Of a DNA stretch of 64,000 nt, positions 51,846-62,295 are shown piece after piece. Positions within the stretch are counted from its first letter, which is position 1, and each line of letters opens with the position of its first letter. Made by a program: the position numbers and the translations under genes. Under the pieces are notes generated by a model, which was not told where the DNA came from, did not search any database, and was given only the letters and a program-made list of their open reading frames with translations. The DNA comes from Liolophura sinensis (taxonomy: Eukaryota > Mollusca > Polyplacophora > Chitonida > Chitonidae). The stretch is taken from positions 9,234,281 to 9,298,280 of the forward strand of contig NC_088301.1 of the NCBI RefSeq assembly GCF_032854445.1. The letters run 5' to 3'.

Positions 51846-51888
51846 CACAAGCCTGACTGCCGTCGCATAAGTAAAACTTAGTTGATTG
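51846..51888 (+). mobile_element. eroded SINE core fragment
   Basis: The stretch acaagcctgactgccgtcgc, ataagtaaaac, then ttagttgattggg resembles ataatgctggccgccgtcgt, ataagtgaaat and the following core. Short and diverged. Confidence 0.4.
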
Positions 51889-52116
51889 GGTTTATTGTAT
51901 CTGCTGTACCAATGAATTAGCCGATATGTACAATGGGAGACCACTCCAGTTAACACCAGTAGAGGTTAATCTTGTGTAGGTATGAAGTATGATCTTCAGT
52001 GCTTTCTCATTAAGCTAATTGCACTATTTTCTCAGTTTAACAGTCTAGGTGAATTTATACGACATAAGGCGGCGGTAAAATTGAGGATATGTTCAGCAGT
52101 TACGTGCAAGCTACCT

Positions 52117-52142
52117 TAAAAAAAAAAAAAAAAAAAAAAAAC
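52117..52142 (+). repeat. poly(A) run
   Basis: About 24-26 uninterrupted A residues. No SINE or retrocopy body was recognised immediately upstream. Confidence 0.9.
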
Positions 52143-52667
52143 GGTGGACCAACACTGCTTTCTATCTTGGCATTTCCACGCAGATAACTAAACTGATTTT
52201 ATTAAATCAGAATACAATCAGCTGGTTACGGATTACTTATCAGGAACGCATTGATACGTTAAACAATACAATAGTCACGTCAGAAGGGGATTTAAGGGAC
52301 GATTCTTATTTTTGGGGGCACCACGTTTTTGTGAAACTACCATCAGCGTCTCAACCCCAGTATGCAGACACAGCTCATGTCCTTACTTGCACGGCCAATC
52401 AAAATTTAGTTAAAGCCAAAAGCTAAGTTTCGGCCCGTATGTTCCCCTGACTGTATACAATTCTCGAGTAAAACGACATCCAAGACCATATACATGTAGG
52501 GAATCCTATCTCTTACTGGTTCACACTTTCGTATGTGAGAAATTTCCACGCAGTCTTTTGACAGAGTAATGTATATAATTATGAAAACACTTAACTACAC
52601 CAGCACAAGTGAACTGATGAAGAAAAAAAAATTAACACCCAGAAGTATTAAAGCGGTAAAAGAATTA

Positions 52668-52673
52668 TTTAAT
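52668..52673 (-). terminator. possible ATTAAA polyadenylation signal of the ZP gene
   Basis: The minus strand reads ATTAAA about 90 bases past the proposed ZP stop codon. It is a common variant hexamer. Position is suitable, but the motif is frequent in AT-rich DNA. Confidence 0.35.
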
Positions 52674-52759
52674 CAACTGTATTATTACAGCAAAAGGAAA
52701 GACTAACAAATCCAATAACAAATCTAATAAACCCAATCAAGGAAAAAAAATAAGTCCGG

Positions 52760-52809
52760 TCAGTTGAATGTATATTGCCTCGATACAATCCCAAATGGCT
52801 GGAGATCAC
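52760..52809 (-). CDS. ZP protein exon 9 (proposed last exon)
   Basis: A strong acceptor (ttttgttttcgccag) ends at 52810. The phase fits, coding GDLQPFGIVSRQYTFN and a TGA at 52762-52760. Other acceptors further left would also give short tails, so the exact C-terminus is uncertain. Confidence 0.45.
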
Positions 52810-55800
52810 CTGGCGAAAACAAAATGGTATGTTTAAAAATTGGTTTATACACCTATGGTATTCTGTAGTATCCTATTTTCTACAAAGCCAAAAATAAATT
52901 TAAAAAAAAAAGTTTTATAATTGTATACAGTTTCAAGCAGTCTCCATGAAATGTCTGATCTACGTACAAGATTATTTGGCTTATACGACGGCGACCAGTA
53001 CTGTGGGAGAAAACCGGGCGGAGCCGAGGAAAACCCATGACCATTCAGTGGTTGCTAAAAGACTTTCCCATGTATGGCCGGAGAGGAAGCTTTCTCTGGA
53101 CTTAAACTAAACTCGCTGCGACCGCATTGGCGAGAGGTTCCTGTGCCAATGCGCCGTGCTGGCACGCCGAGCATCTCGGCAACGGAGGTGCCCCAGGTTC
53201 AGCTTTTATACAGTTTGCGACACAATGTTGTAACTGTCAATCAACACACCTATGCTTGATTATTAAAATCCCCTCCCCACACCAAAACAAAATTTTGCAC
53301 AACATCCAATATGGCCGCCAAACAGTGGCTTCGACAATTTTAATCCATGGGGAAGTACCATGGCTTGGACAGTCAGATTTTATTATTATTATTTACCTGG
53401 TATGGACCGCTTTGGACCAGAGGGTTTCGCAAATTCCACAACGCAGGAATCCTAATGGGATAAAATGAATTTGCTTTCACTTAGTATGAAGTAAAAATTA
53501 CTAGATCAAATCGAAAATCCTACTTTCAATTAAAATGAGGTTTTACACTTTAAAATTTAGACCAGTTTACTTTCATTGCATTCACTGAAAGCAGACAAGA
53601 TCATACCCCGTCGCAGTTCTGGCCACATGCGGTGAATGTACACTCAAACCGTATTGTAGAGTCTCCTCCGGAGAGTTTGAAGGCTTCAAACCACGGGCTG
53701 TACACACAATTGCCTCGAGTTTCAAATCCGATCGTCTTCGGGAAGATCAAACCATCTCCGCAGCTGGAAAAAATATAAATACATGAAGCAGGCATTGTAG
53801 GGGAAACGCTAAACAGCCTTGTAAACCATGGTTCCGATAACGATAGGAGTTAAAAGTAGATAAAGCTTACCCAGCCCTGAGTATGTAATATCGGCTTTGG
53901 GAATTCACTGCAGCGCAGCTGAGGGCACGGAATGAATTCAACCGGCCTGCGGAAAACAATTTCTAAGCATTAATCCTGGTTCGTGTTTTAGGGATAGACT
54001 CACGAAGCCATCACCAAGTTCAATAACAGAATATAACTGTAGTGCATGCATACTTTACAATTTTTGTATAGTAAACTCTAAAATGCATCTACTTTCTCGC
54101 GGTGCCACGCCAATACAACCAGCTTGCTGTGTGCTCTGCAACAGGTCAGACCTTCACTCAGTCGTTACTGCTGAGAAGTCTAAGAATCTATACACTGGTA
54201 AGGTCCACCGGATAGGTATTGACCGTGGACTAAAGTTCTCCCACCATAATTCGCATGGGTGAAATATTCTCGCGCGACTCTAGACAAATGGATAAGAGTT
54301 TGGTGGGAAATGTGTATAAATGGAATGTATAGGTGAATAAACCAATGGGTGGTGGTATTGTCAAAATCACAGCACTGCAAAAATCCAATTTTGAGTATAG
54401 AGTACCTATATAGTCGCATGAATTTGCCCCTCTGTAGCCTTGTCCCAGTTGTAAGCTCTGAATTTAGTGCTAGAGCAATGAAGATGCATTATGTAGGCTA
54501 GATAGACAAATCTTTCCTGCAGTTATAGACCATTCACGAAACTGAAACCAGGGAAATGCAAGCTATACCGGTTATATCCCAAGCAACAAGTTGTATTTTC
54601 CTGCCAATGGATATGTGGTCTCCTGTGACCTCATTGCCTAGTACATCCATGACCTTCAAAGTGAAGGCAGCCGTAGAGTTCCCACCAAGTAGAGTTTGCT
54701 GCTCCCATGGATTCAAGAACCTGAAAGTAAAAATACGGACCTGCATGTGAAGAAATGCTATCAGCACATGAAATTTTTCGTTGAAATATCCAAATTTAAC
54801 TTATGGTTATAAATTGTTTTTTTTACACCTTCAAAAAACAAAAATGGACAAGTGCAAGGATTTTGAATGATCAGAAAGGAGCTTTACCACTCTGCAATGG
54901 TTTCCGTCTTAGAAACTGCCTTGCCGTGGGCGTCGTAGGCACACGAGATGGTGTGGATTTTACGCTCTTGTATAATCTGTGCGTCGCGTTCTCCCCAGCC
55001 AACTTCAACGTCCACTGTGTAGGTACGAATACCTTCCTTTTTCTAAAAAAGGAAAAAATTTAAGTGAAGCATAAAAAAAAAATAAATAAAAGGTAATCTT
55101 TGATTATTTCGATAAGTTTGATGTTGACGTAAAACTTAAGCTTACGTAAAATTGGCAGCTGGTGCCGACGTAGGACTGACTGAAGGAGCCATCCACCGCC
55201 CAGTTGACGGCGTCTACGGCCGTTAAAGGTTTGTCACCATTCCTGCACCTGGCCAAGGCGTAGGCGGGCACGTCCGCTGTCAGATGGAGGGTCGGGGTGT
55301 CCATGTCACTCGCTGGGCATTTCGAGAACACTAAAAAAATACCATATACAACTTTCAGACTGGATAGCTTCTCTTGTTGGGCGCCAACCCACTTGTCCAT
55401 TGTGGAACTTCGGGGTCTTCCAAATGAATTGATGTCACTACTACGCGCAGCGACCGTGTCCTTACAAGTTCAGAATCATACAATACAAAGTGTAAAGATA
55501 TACCGTATATATGTGGAGCGATCAGATACTTACGATGAACAATAGGTTCGTCTGCCACCACAAAGGTAACCTGGAGTAAAAAGGTAAATACTTTTAAATT
55601 ACCTTAAAATATTGTGCGCAATCCGTTTAATTATTTATGATTATTAGAAAAAGAAAATAATCTTTCAAATATATTTAAGTATTAGGGAATAGAAATCTTT
55701 CACAAAAAGGTCTAAAATATGAGCAATAACACGTTGCGAAAAATTATAGCTTTGTAAGGTGGAGATATGCTTATGAGCTTTTGTCAAATTAACAAATCTT

Positions 55801-55936
55801 TGGTAACTTTATATAACCGATACCTTCTTGAAGAAACGAGACGGTCTTTGATAGGTGCATGCAACAGATCCATTAACAGTTAAATTTGACGACAAAATAA
55901 ACTTACCAAACCGAGGTATAGTACTAAATTCAGCAT
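52760..55936 (-). CDS. secreted zona pellucida (ZP) domain protein, nine exons
   Basis: The exons are 55936-55907, 55570-55534, 55330-55146, 55042-54888, 54720-54569, 53946-53871, 53763-53607, 53451-53397 and, less surely, 52809-52760. All introns are GT-AG and phases agree at every junction, giving 298 residues. Residues 1-16 (MLNLVLYLGLVTFVVA) are a signal peptide. A ZP-N half follows, with the usual four cysteines C27, C51, C81 and C118 and the typical IHTISCAY motif. A linker leads to a ZP-C half with FTLKVMDVLGNEV, IGRKIQLVAWDI and FRALSCAAV, then RAGCGDG, and cysteines C197, C213, C231, C253, C258, C262 and C267. N150 is in an NST sequon. A dibasic PKRS (278-280) lies after ZP-C. There is no membrane segment or other domain. 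ZP modules polymerise into extracellular coats; short ZP-only proteins are known from mollusc egg envelopes and other matrices, so an egg-coat or secreted-matrix role is possible but inferred. Confidence 0.82.
52961..53194 (-). mobile_element. SINE in intron 8 of the ZP gene, same strand
   Basis: Contains ggcttatacgacggcgacca, gaaaaccgggcggagcc, ccattcagtggttgct, a modified B-box region (ctctggacttaaac) and the A-box side ggcacgccgagcatctcg. The 3' tail beyond the core is lost. It lies between proposed exons 9 and 8 and does not touch splice sites. Confidence 0.85.
53397..53451 (-). CDS. ZP protein exon 8 (post-ZP tail)
   Basis: The acceptor ends cccattag and the donor is gtaaat. This 55-bp exon in phase 0 codes DSCVVEFAKPSGPKRSIP. 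It adds the last cysteine (C267) and a dibasic KR. Confidence 0.66.
53607..53763 (-). CDS. ZP protein exon 7 (ZP-C end)
   Basis: The acceptor ends ttttttccag and the donor is gtatga. Codes CGDGLIF to CGQNCDG (residues 213-264) with five cysteines, including FECTFTACGQNC. If the donor were not used the frame would stop two codons later, so a truncated isoform ending CDGV is possible. Confidence 0.85.
53871..53946 (-). CDS. ZP protein exon 6 (ZP-C middle)
   Basis: The acceptor ends ttttccgcag and the donor is gtaagc. This 76-bp exon codes RLNSFRALSCAAVNSQSRYY plus ILRA, the conserved ZP-C stretch before the GC motif. Too short to stand out as an ORF. Phases 1 in, 2 out. Confidence 0.82.
54236..54292 (+). 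mobile_element. eroded SINE core fragment in ZP intron 5
   Basis: The stretch ctcccaccataattcgcatg, ggtgaaatattctcgcgcg resembles the family cctcccaccataatgctggc followed by gtgaaatattcttgag. Short, middle deleted. Confidence 0.45.
54569..54720 (-). CDS. ZP protein exon 5 (linker and start of ZP-C)
   Basis: The acceptor ends actttcag and the donor is gtatag. Codes from W136 to T186 and begins ZP-C with FTLKVMDVLGNEV and IGRKIQLVAWDIT. Carries the NST sequon at N150. Ends in phase 1. Confidence 0.83.
54888..55042 (-). CDS. ZP protein exon 4 (ZP-N, second part)
   Basis: The acceptor ends cttttttag and the donor is gtaaag. Codes residues 85-135 with TYTVDVEVGW and KIHTISCAY, matching the C-terminal strand of ZP-N. 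Ends in phase 2 (TG, completed to W136). Confidence 0.83.
55146..55330 (-). CDS. ZP protein exon 3 (ZP-N, first part)
   Basis: The acceptor ends ttttttag and the donor is gtaagc. Codes residues 23-84 with C27, C51 and C81, ending TSCQFY in phase 0. Confidence 0.85.
55534..55570 (-). CDS. ZP protein exon 2 (37-bp microexon)
   Basis: Preceded by a pyrimidine-rich acceptor ending ctccag and followed by donor gtaagt. Codes VTFVVADEPIVH and ends in phase 1. It completes the signal peptide, with a plausible cleavage after VVA. Confidence 0.78.
55907..55936 (-). CDS. ZP protein exon 1 (signal peptide start)
   Basis: ATG plus nine codons (MLNLVLYLGL), then donor gtaagt, phase 0. It lies about 145 bp downstream of the TATA box, and its hydrophobic residues continue smoothly into exon 2. 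Confidence 0.75.
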
Positions 55937-56079
55937 GATTCTAGCAGTAAATTAACCTAAGCCTAAAGATGAACTTAAACACTAATAGGAAGTCCAAAGA
56001 GGAACAACTGAGACCTTTCCCCTAACAAACGTAACGAAATCAAACCGAAATACTATGCCCACTGCAAAAATATGTCCTC

Positions 56080-56086
56080 TTTTATA
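56080..56086 (-). promoter_or_regulatory. TATA box of the ZP gene
   Basis: The minus strand reads gctataaaagag, a strong TATAAAAG element, about 145 bp upstream of the proposed ATG. Transcription would then start near 56050, leaving a 5' UTR of roughly 115 bases. The start site is inferred. Confidence 0.6.
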
Positions 56087-56098
56087 GCTGCTCTTAAC

Positions 56099-56106
56099 TG
56101 ACGTCA
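56099..56106. promoter_or_regulatory. palindromic CRE (TGACGTCA)
   Basis: A complete 8-bp cAMP-response element, TGACGTCA, lies 13 bp upstream of the TATA box. It is the known binding site of CREB/ATF bZIP factors. The close pairing with a TATA box suggests hormonally or cAMP-regulated transcription of the ZP gene; this is inference. Confidence 0.5.
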
Positions 56107-56397
56107 GCTATACTGTCAAGCCACAGTCCGTGGTTTCAAGATTTGCATGTGCATACAACAGTGCAACATGTGTGTAGACGTGCAAATGATTATTTTGAAT
56201 AACCCTTGCTAGCTGTCCAAGTATTTGCTATTAACCAATGGTTGGGAATTATATACCTAACACATAGTTTGAATCTGGTAAGACGTGTTACATGAAGGAT
56301 ATGCTCTCCTATTGGTATGATACAGCTGAGGCGACATGAAAGTTCCACTGAATGCGGATTGGTTACTTCTGAATAAATGAATAAATGGATACTTCTG

Positions 56398-56712
56398 ATC
56401 TTACGTCGTACTTAAAAATTTTTCAGTCATAAAACGACGAGGAGTCATTATGTGTGTGTAAATATGCCGTATCTTTTTGTGGCAGGGCGAGCCCATGCCT
56501 TCAGAGTGCTACGTCCATTGAAATATCATGCCGGAGACACCAGACCTGACACGTCACCCAGTCACATTATGCTGACACTTGGCCAACCAGTCCTTTTTCC
56601 TTGTTCTAACCACTCTGTGCTGAGCACCAAGCGAGGCAGCCGCATGTATACTATTTTTAAAGTCTTTGGTATGACCCGAGCCGGGTTTGATCCAGGGTCT
56701 ACCAACTTCTAG
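56398..56712 (-). mobile_element. SINE of family 3, best copy, minus strand
   Basis: About 315 bp. Read on the minus strand it starts agaagttggtagaccctgga and carries a B-box-like gatcaaacccggctc. The body follows (tgcctcgcttggtgctcagc, aaggactggttggccaagtg, ggcatgatatttcaatgg), then the 3' hairpin CGTCGT / ACGACG around tttatgactgaaaaattttt. The body matches 19102-19358 and 59938-60190. Confidence 0.78.
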
Positions 56713-57062
56713 GTATAGTCACTGTCTGTTGGTTTCTCGGCAACTCGACCCGCTACTTTTGTTTTGTGCGTGAACGTTACAGTCCAATATGCAGATTTTT
56801 GACCAAATGGATCTAACCTTCGTAAAAAGACATTCGTATATGCCAATCTTCAACCTGTAGACAATGATGACAAGGTTCAAACCACCTATATCAAAGAACC
56901 AATGCTCTGGGCGTGTGAATATAACTAGTATCCTAATCGTAAATCATAAATTTAGTCAAAGTTATGTATCTCAGCTGCACTTTGACTGCGTCCAAGGCGC
57001 TCAAACTGCGTAAATACAATGTATATAGGCAAGTCCCATGCTGGACATGAGACAGTTATATG

Positions 57063-57323
57063 ATTGATGATTGTTGTTGCTTTACGTCGTATTCAAGAAT
57101 ATTTCACTTCACATACGACGGCGGCCTGCATTATGGTGGGAGTAAACCGGACTGAGCCCGAGGGAAACCCATGACCATCCGCAGGTTAGTTGCAAACCTT
57201 TCCACGTATGGCCGTAGAGGAAGTCAGCATGAGCTGGGCTTGAACTCACAGCGACCGGATTGGTGAGAGGCTCCTGGGCTATTGTGCCCCGCTGGCACGC
57301 TAACCACCTCCGCCACGGAGGCC
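57063..57323 (-). mobile_element. near-full-length SINE, minus strand
   Basis: From ttgctttacgtcgtattcaa and gaatatttcacttcacatac through the middle (ccatccgcaggttagttgca, a small insertion) to catgagctgggcttgaactc and the complete head complement (cacgctaaccacctccgcca, cggaggcc). The A-rich tail is lost. The 3' arm here is TTACGTCGTA-like and still pairs with tacgacgg. Confidence 0.9.
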
Positions 57324-59670
57324 TTCAAAACAAGTAACCTCCATAACCATCAGTATATAGGCACGATGAACATGTTCTGCTTTATTTGTTAAAATAGAAG
57401 AACGGAGTTCTGGAATATCAATTTGACGTGTCATCACCACACACATCCATAACATATTTATTTACTAGATGGGGGGGAGGGGGGCGCATTGGGGCTTTTT
57501 GTTGATATTCTTGGTATTCATTTTCCTTAAAATCAGATGCACCTTCAACTTCAACGTTTAAAAATAAGAGACAGACAATATATACCTCCTTGTCGCCTTC
57601 CTACAATGAACATAAATAATTACGAAAAGTTTCAGGTAATTTCTAGAAAAAGCAATCCGACGACTGCGAGGAAAGTATGTTGATTACTGCTGATTAGGGT
57701 TATTGACAATTCTCGGGTGTAACTGTACTTCAAATTCTTGTAAAAACATCCAAATAAATCGAATTGTGCTATAACGTGTGAATTGTTTACATCCCTTCGG
57801 GCGAAAGTTAAGTCAACTCCACACATCAATTTTTTTTTTTTTTTTTTTTTTTTGCATTTCTTGCGGTGGCGCATGGGGGTGCGGGGCGGAGGAGGGATTT
57901 CAAACCAAGTCAAATTCACAAAGGAAGGGAAGGCATATAAAATGGCGGGCAAATAGACTGCAAATCTTCCCCCAGTACTTTTGATGGCGGAAATGAATGA
58001 AACCTCAAAACATTAGCTTCAGCACTTGTGCAAGATCGAGAGGGATCAATTAGAGGGTGAAGTCCGCCGGTTGAGATCCATCGAGGCGGGGGAGAGACTT
58101 ATCGGAGATCCTCCCTCAAACACCACCAATTAAATGATCCGCTGAGCGAAGGGTTTATGCCCAGCCCGGAGGATCCCAAATCTCCGCTTGCCGTTCCTCG
58201 ATTGAGATGGAACGCTATCCACGACCGGGGATAAATGTTAATTACAAAACAAACAAAGAATCGATAAAAACGACGTTAAACTGTTACACTATGTGGACCC
58301 TATAGGTTGAAGGAAATCAGGAAGAGGGTTAATCGGGCTTCGTCAACAAATCAGAGCATCCCGACACACATGGCGGAAAGCCTCTATAACTAGGTTCTGC
58401 TCGTCTGAAGACAATTATCACGCTGCTGTACCGAGCACACATACCCAGGGTGACGCCTTGTATACATCAACAACAACTGCATTCTGGCAGTACTTACACC
58501 GGTCGGGTAGGCCGTCTTTCTGAAGCTTGCTACGCTCAAGCAACTAATCTGTTATATTTACGAGAAGGTATGTTGTTTGAGGGCTGTTATAATGTATTCT
58601 GTTGTTGTGACAGACTATTCTGTTAAATATAGCACACGCATTTCTATTAACTCAATATCAAATAAAGATTGTGTTAGACTGACATGATAATTATATATTG
58701 AATATGGCACAGTGTTATATTACAATGACAGAGCACATTCTAGCATCACTCAGGCAACAGGCTTTCAGTTCAATTTAACAGGTTATTTTTAGCGCATCTA
58801 GCGCAAATATCCCAGGCAAGCAATGCGTTTTGTGATTGTTGATACGATGTAACTGTTACTAGTGAACTAGCGATCAGCCATAATCATTTCGTGGTTCGTT
58901 CGTTCGTTCGTGGTGTAGGTCTACACTTTCCAAAGAGAACTCTGTTGAACAGTTGGTCGCATTACTGTGGAGGCATGCAACGTCAAATGCATGATTGTAC
59001 GTAGATTTGGGGAAAAGTTGTTTCTTCGTATGAAACAAAACGCACAACGTCAAACATCAAGAAAATTGTTGTGAAGTGCACGTGATATCCCAGCAGAAAA
59101 TGTGGCACTTAGTGGGCTACTGGTGTGAGTTACCGGTTATCATGAGAGAAATATTAAGATTATAATTTGGAATAATCCTCTGCTGTGATCAAGTTAGGCT
59201 TATAGAGGTGTAACAAGATCAATGTATATTATATCGTTGAAAAGAACAACGATTTAAAAGAAATGTGTTCCACTCAACTCAATGCATCATGGCAGCGTTT
59301 CATATAACATTTCCCACTTCATACACAAGAAAAAAAACTTTTGGGGCAATATGTGATGTTAAGAAAAAACTTCAAAGCCGCCCACACCTATGATACCACA
59401 GTGTTATAGTTTGAAACAGGCACGATCAGCAAGGTAGTGATATACGGAGGTCGGCACGTGAGCGCGTGGGATGACAGAGTCAGGCACAGATTCCAAGAAA
59501 AAATAACTTTCGTATTTGCCTTGAAAATTATCTTTATTCCCCGGGAGTTTCACTGCAACTCTTTTGTGTCGTCTTTCGTATTTGCACAAAGTATTACATC
59601 TAAGTGGCGTTCACGTAATAAGATTACAGGTAAGCATTCCCCACTACCTAGATGACAGCTTCTCGGGACA
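57324..59670. other. intergenic, no gene recognised
   Basis: Contains a G-run tract (57470-57485), a run of about 23 T (57830-57853) and a possible eroded SINE end at about 58258-58292 (aaaacgacgttaaactg, like the family 2 end). The block 58020-58260 before it is G+C-richer and may be the body of an unidentified repeat. A ttcg run lies near 58900. Confidence 0.4.
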
Positions 59671-59703
59671 GTCCGGGGATTGTCCGGGGATTGTCTGGGG
59701 ATT
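59671..59703 (+). repeat. 11-bp repeat, three units
   Basis: gtccggggatt occurs twice and gtctggggatt once, in direct succession. Confidence 0.88.
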
Positions 59704-59937
59704 TAGCTGGCATTGTCAGGGAGGATCGAACAAACAGGGTGTGCGATGCGGGCGGGTTTTCCATATCACAGTTCGATTCCATTTATTTGATCGTTAAAAC
59801 CGTGTTTTAACGAAAGTATCTCTGTATACATTTACGTTGGTGGCCTTAACGCAGTGTCTCAAGATAATTTCTTATTGCATGTAGTGAGTCTATAGAGGTA
59901 CCCATGACGTTGTATAGGGTACATGTTGCTGTTTGGC

Positions 59938-60190
59938 TTTGCGCTCACCACTGAGAGGTTAGAGCAAGGAAACAGGAATAGCTGGCCCGGTGTCAGTATA
60001 ATGTGACAAGGTACTGTTATATCTGGTGTCTTCAGCATGATACTTCAATGATGGCAGCACTTTGGCGGCATGAACTCGCCTTGCCACAAGAAAACACTGT
60101 ATATGCACACACACCTAATAACTCCTCGTCGTTATATAACTGGAGCATTGTTAAGTACAACGTAAAACCACATGCACCCATACATTCATA
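59938..60190 (+). mobile_element. SINE of family 3, plus strand
   Basis: Contains gagaggttagagcaaggaaa, agctggcccggtgtcagtat, cagcatgatacttcaatgat and the end module ctcgtcgttatataactgga, gcattgttaagtacaacg, taaaaccacatgc. Lacks the 5' part present at 56398-56712. Confidence 0.72.
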
Positions 60191-60266
60191 TATGTATCAA
60201 ATATAAGATGAACGTAATCGCATGTATTATATCGACCAAGCACTACAGACTGAAGCTGATAGTAAC

Positions 60267-60371
60267 GACCGGAGAGAAAGCCAGCATGAGCTGGACACCA
60301 ACTCACAGCGGCCGCATTGGTGAGAGGTTCCTAGGTCATTGCGCCGTGCTGGCACGCTACGCACCACGGAC
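60267..60371 (-). mobile_element. SINE head fragment, minus strand
   Basis: Contains gagagaaagccagcatgagc, aactcacagcggccgcattg, gtgagaggttcctaggtcat and gcgccgtgctggcacgctac. Core and tail are absent. It lies 77 bp from a family 3 copy. Confidence 0.8.
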
Positions 60372-62239
60372 ACGGTGTTCAGTGCACCTATACCAGTAAG
60401 AGTGTTACATGTAGGCCTGTAGGGGTCATAAAATGAAAAAAGTTTTAACTGAATGCGTTATGATGCAGTATATCTTCAAGACCAGATTAACGTGTTACAT
60501 TACCCTATACTCTCAAAAGTTTACTGGAATTCGTCATCAGAATACCTGGATTTTTATGCCAACACTAACGGTATATTAGTTATTTCAAAGTATTTTTTGT
60601 TGCGGGTAGCTTATACAAAATAAAATCCTATAAGCTCCAAAAACGTGGATTTGCACATAACGCAATGTTTTGAAATCTAGAATGTCTTAATCGATCGTAT
60701 AAATACGTATGTTCATTAACACCTCACTGTTTTACCACTTCGTTTATGGCCAAATACACGAGTCAACGGTTCTTCACCAGATGAGATTATCACACGATAG
60801 AGTACCATTTCGCCTCCAAAGGAAACTGCTCAAGGCTCGCATTCAAAACGGCTGTAAATCAGTTGTCGTAACTTTATTCGAAAATAGCTTCCATTAAGAT
60901 AAGCATTCGTATGTTCTATGTGTTTATTTACAAAAAACTATATGATGAAAATATATAGAGAGCATTGAAAGTTGTGTGGATTGCATGGGCTGAACAGCTA
61001 CTGGTATCTTGAAGTGGTGTTCGGCCGTTTTAAGATCTCTTACGGGCTGTTGCTCAGATTTATGGTTAGTTAAGAAACCTGTGCTTAGTGAAAAATGTCA
61101 AAATAAATCAGAAATATACCTTCTTGGAATTGCATTAGAAGTGAACACATTTGAATGGCCGGATAACTGTCTTAAACTTTTTTATTATCATTCGTAATGT
61201 TTTGAAAATGGACACGGTTAGCCAACATCACAGCACCGCGGTATACGCTGAAGTCCGTAAATTTAAAAAAAGGACAAAAGTGATAATTTTTTATTGAAAT
61301 TTGATGGAGAAAATGGTCCAACACTCGGCCTTGATTTCACTTGTTAGTATGAAGCTATGCAACATGAAACAATTCAGTATAATGAAGAGTTTTGAAAAAT
61401 GTTCGGAAAACTTTCAGTCCAAAGACAACACGAAGGCGACTAAAAAGAAAAGGGCAAAGAATGTCAATTATTTGTGGAAAATGGACGAATGGACCCGAGT
61501 CTCAAATATGGTCGGTAACTCATGAGGGTGAAGTCGTTTTTTTTCAATTCAGTGTAATACGTTATGAAGGGAGACTGACAGATTGACAGATTAAACCTAT
61601 CCTGCGGTATATAAGCGGACTAATACAAAAAGTGAACATTCATGGTACATATAGATGTTCGACTAAACACCACTGACCTGGGCAGAAAAAGGGCTCTCTG
61701 CTAAAACTCATCCTGCCATTTACACAGAAGCTTTCTGTTACATCGGAGTTACTTAGTGCTCCTAACCCTAATGACAGGGGGATGAGGAAGAAGAAGATTT
61801 GGCTGAGTTAAGGCTTAGATGTGGCCCTTACTGACCCGTGCTGACCAGTGTATACAAAAAATACCAGAGGTTTGTCGTATTACCACACAAGCACTCTGGG
61901 ATCCCTTTGGTAATCCCGCGTCCCACTGACCTAGCGACGGACAGCGATCTGAGTATTGTCAAAGAGGTGTAGGGCCAGACGGTAAGGACACCTCATTTAA
62001 CGCAGAGACTGACCGTCGGGATCGACATTCCCCACCTCATGCGTTAATCGCGTTAACTCAAAACAGATCTCGTGTGTTCTGAAGGAAAGCCACGTGTTTG
62101 ACATGCATTACTGACCATTCATGCAATGTTGAAATGTAGAGTTTGCTTTCGGTTAGCAAATATATTGAGACATTGCTGCTGATTGTATAAGCTGGTGTTA
62201 TTTACACATAAATGACACTGTGTTACTGAACTTTTGCTC
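60372..62239. other. intergenic, nothing recognised
   Basis: Open frames at 61301-61525 and 61392-61586 overlap in different frames and show no domain. No repeats named. Confidence 0.4.
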
Positions 62240-62295
62240 ATTTATATATTTATTCCTTTGATTGGTGTTTTATGCCGTTCTCTAGAATATTTCAC
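62240..62295 (-). mobile_element. SINE tail fragment, minus strand
   Basis: The fragment atttatatatttattccttt, gattggtgttttatgccgtt, ctctagaatatttcacc is the (aaat)n tail and outer half of the core hairpin. It stops before the inner arm; the adjacent aaggcccc may be a leftover of the head junction. Confidence 0.7.

Noticed and set aside
52090-52620. Alternative last exons for the ZP gene behind acceptors near 52120 and 52615
   Set aside because: They also give short open tails in phase, but their acceptors are weaker or sit on a simple poly-A/T run, and the one at 52810 is nearer with a better pyrimidine tract.
57632-57952. 106-codon minus-strand ORF with a lysine run
   Set aside because: The lysine run is the poly-T tract read on the other strand; no domain.
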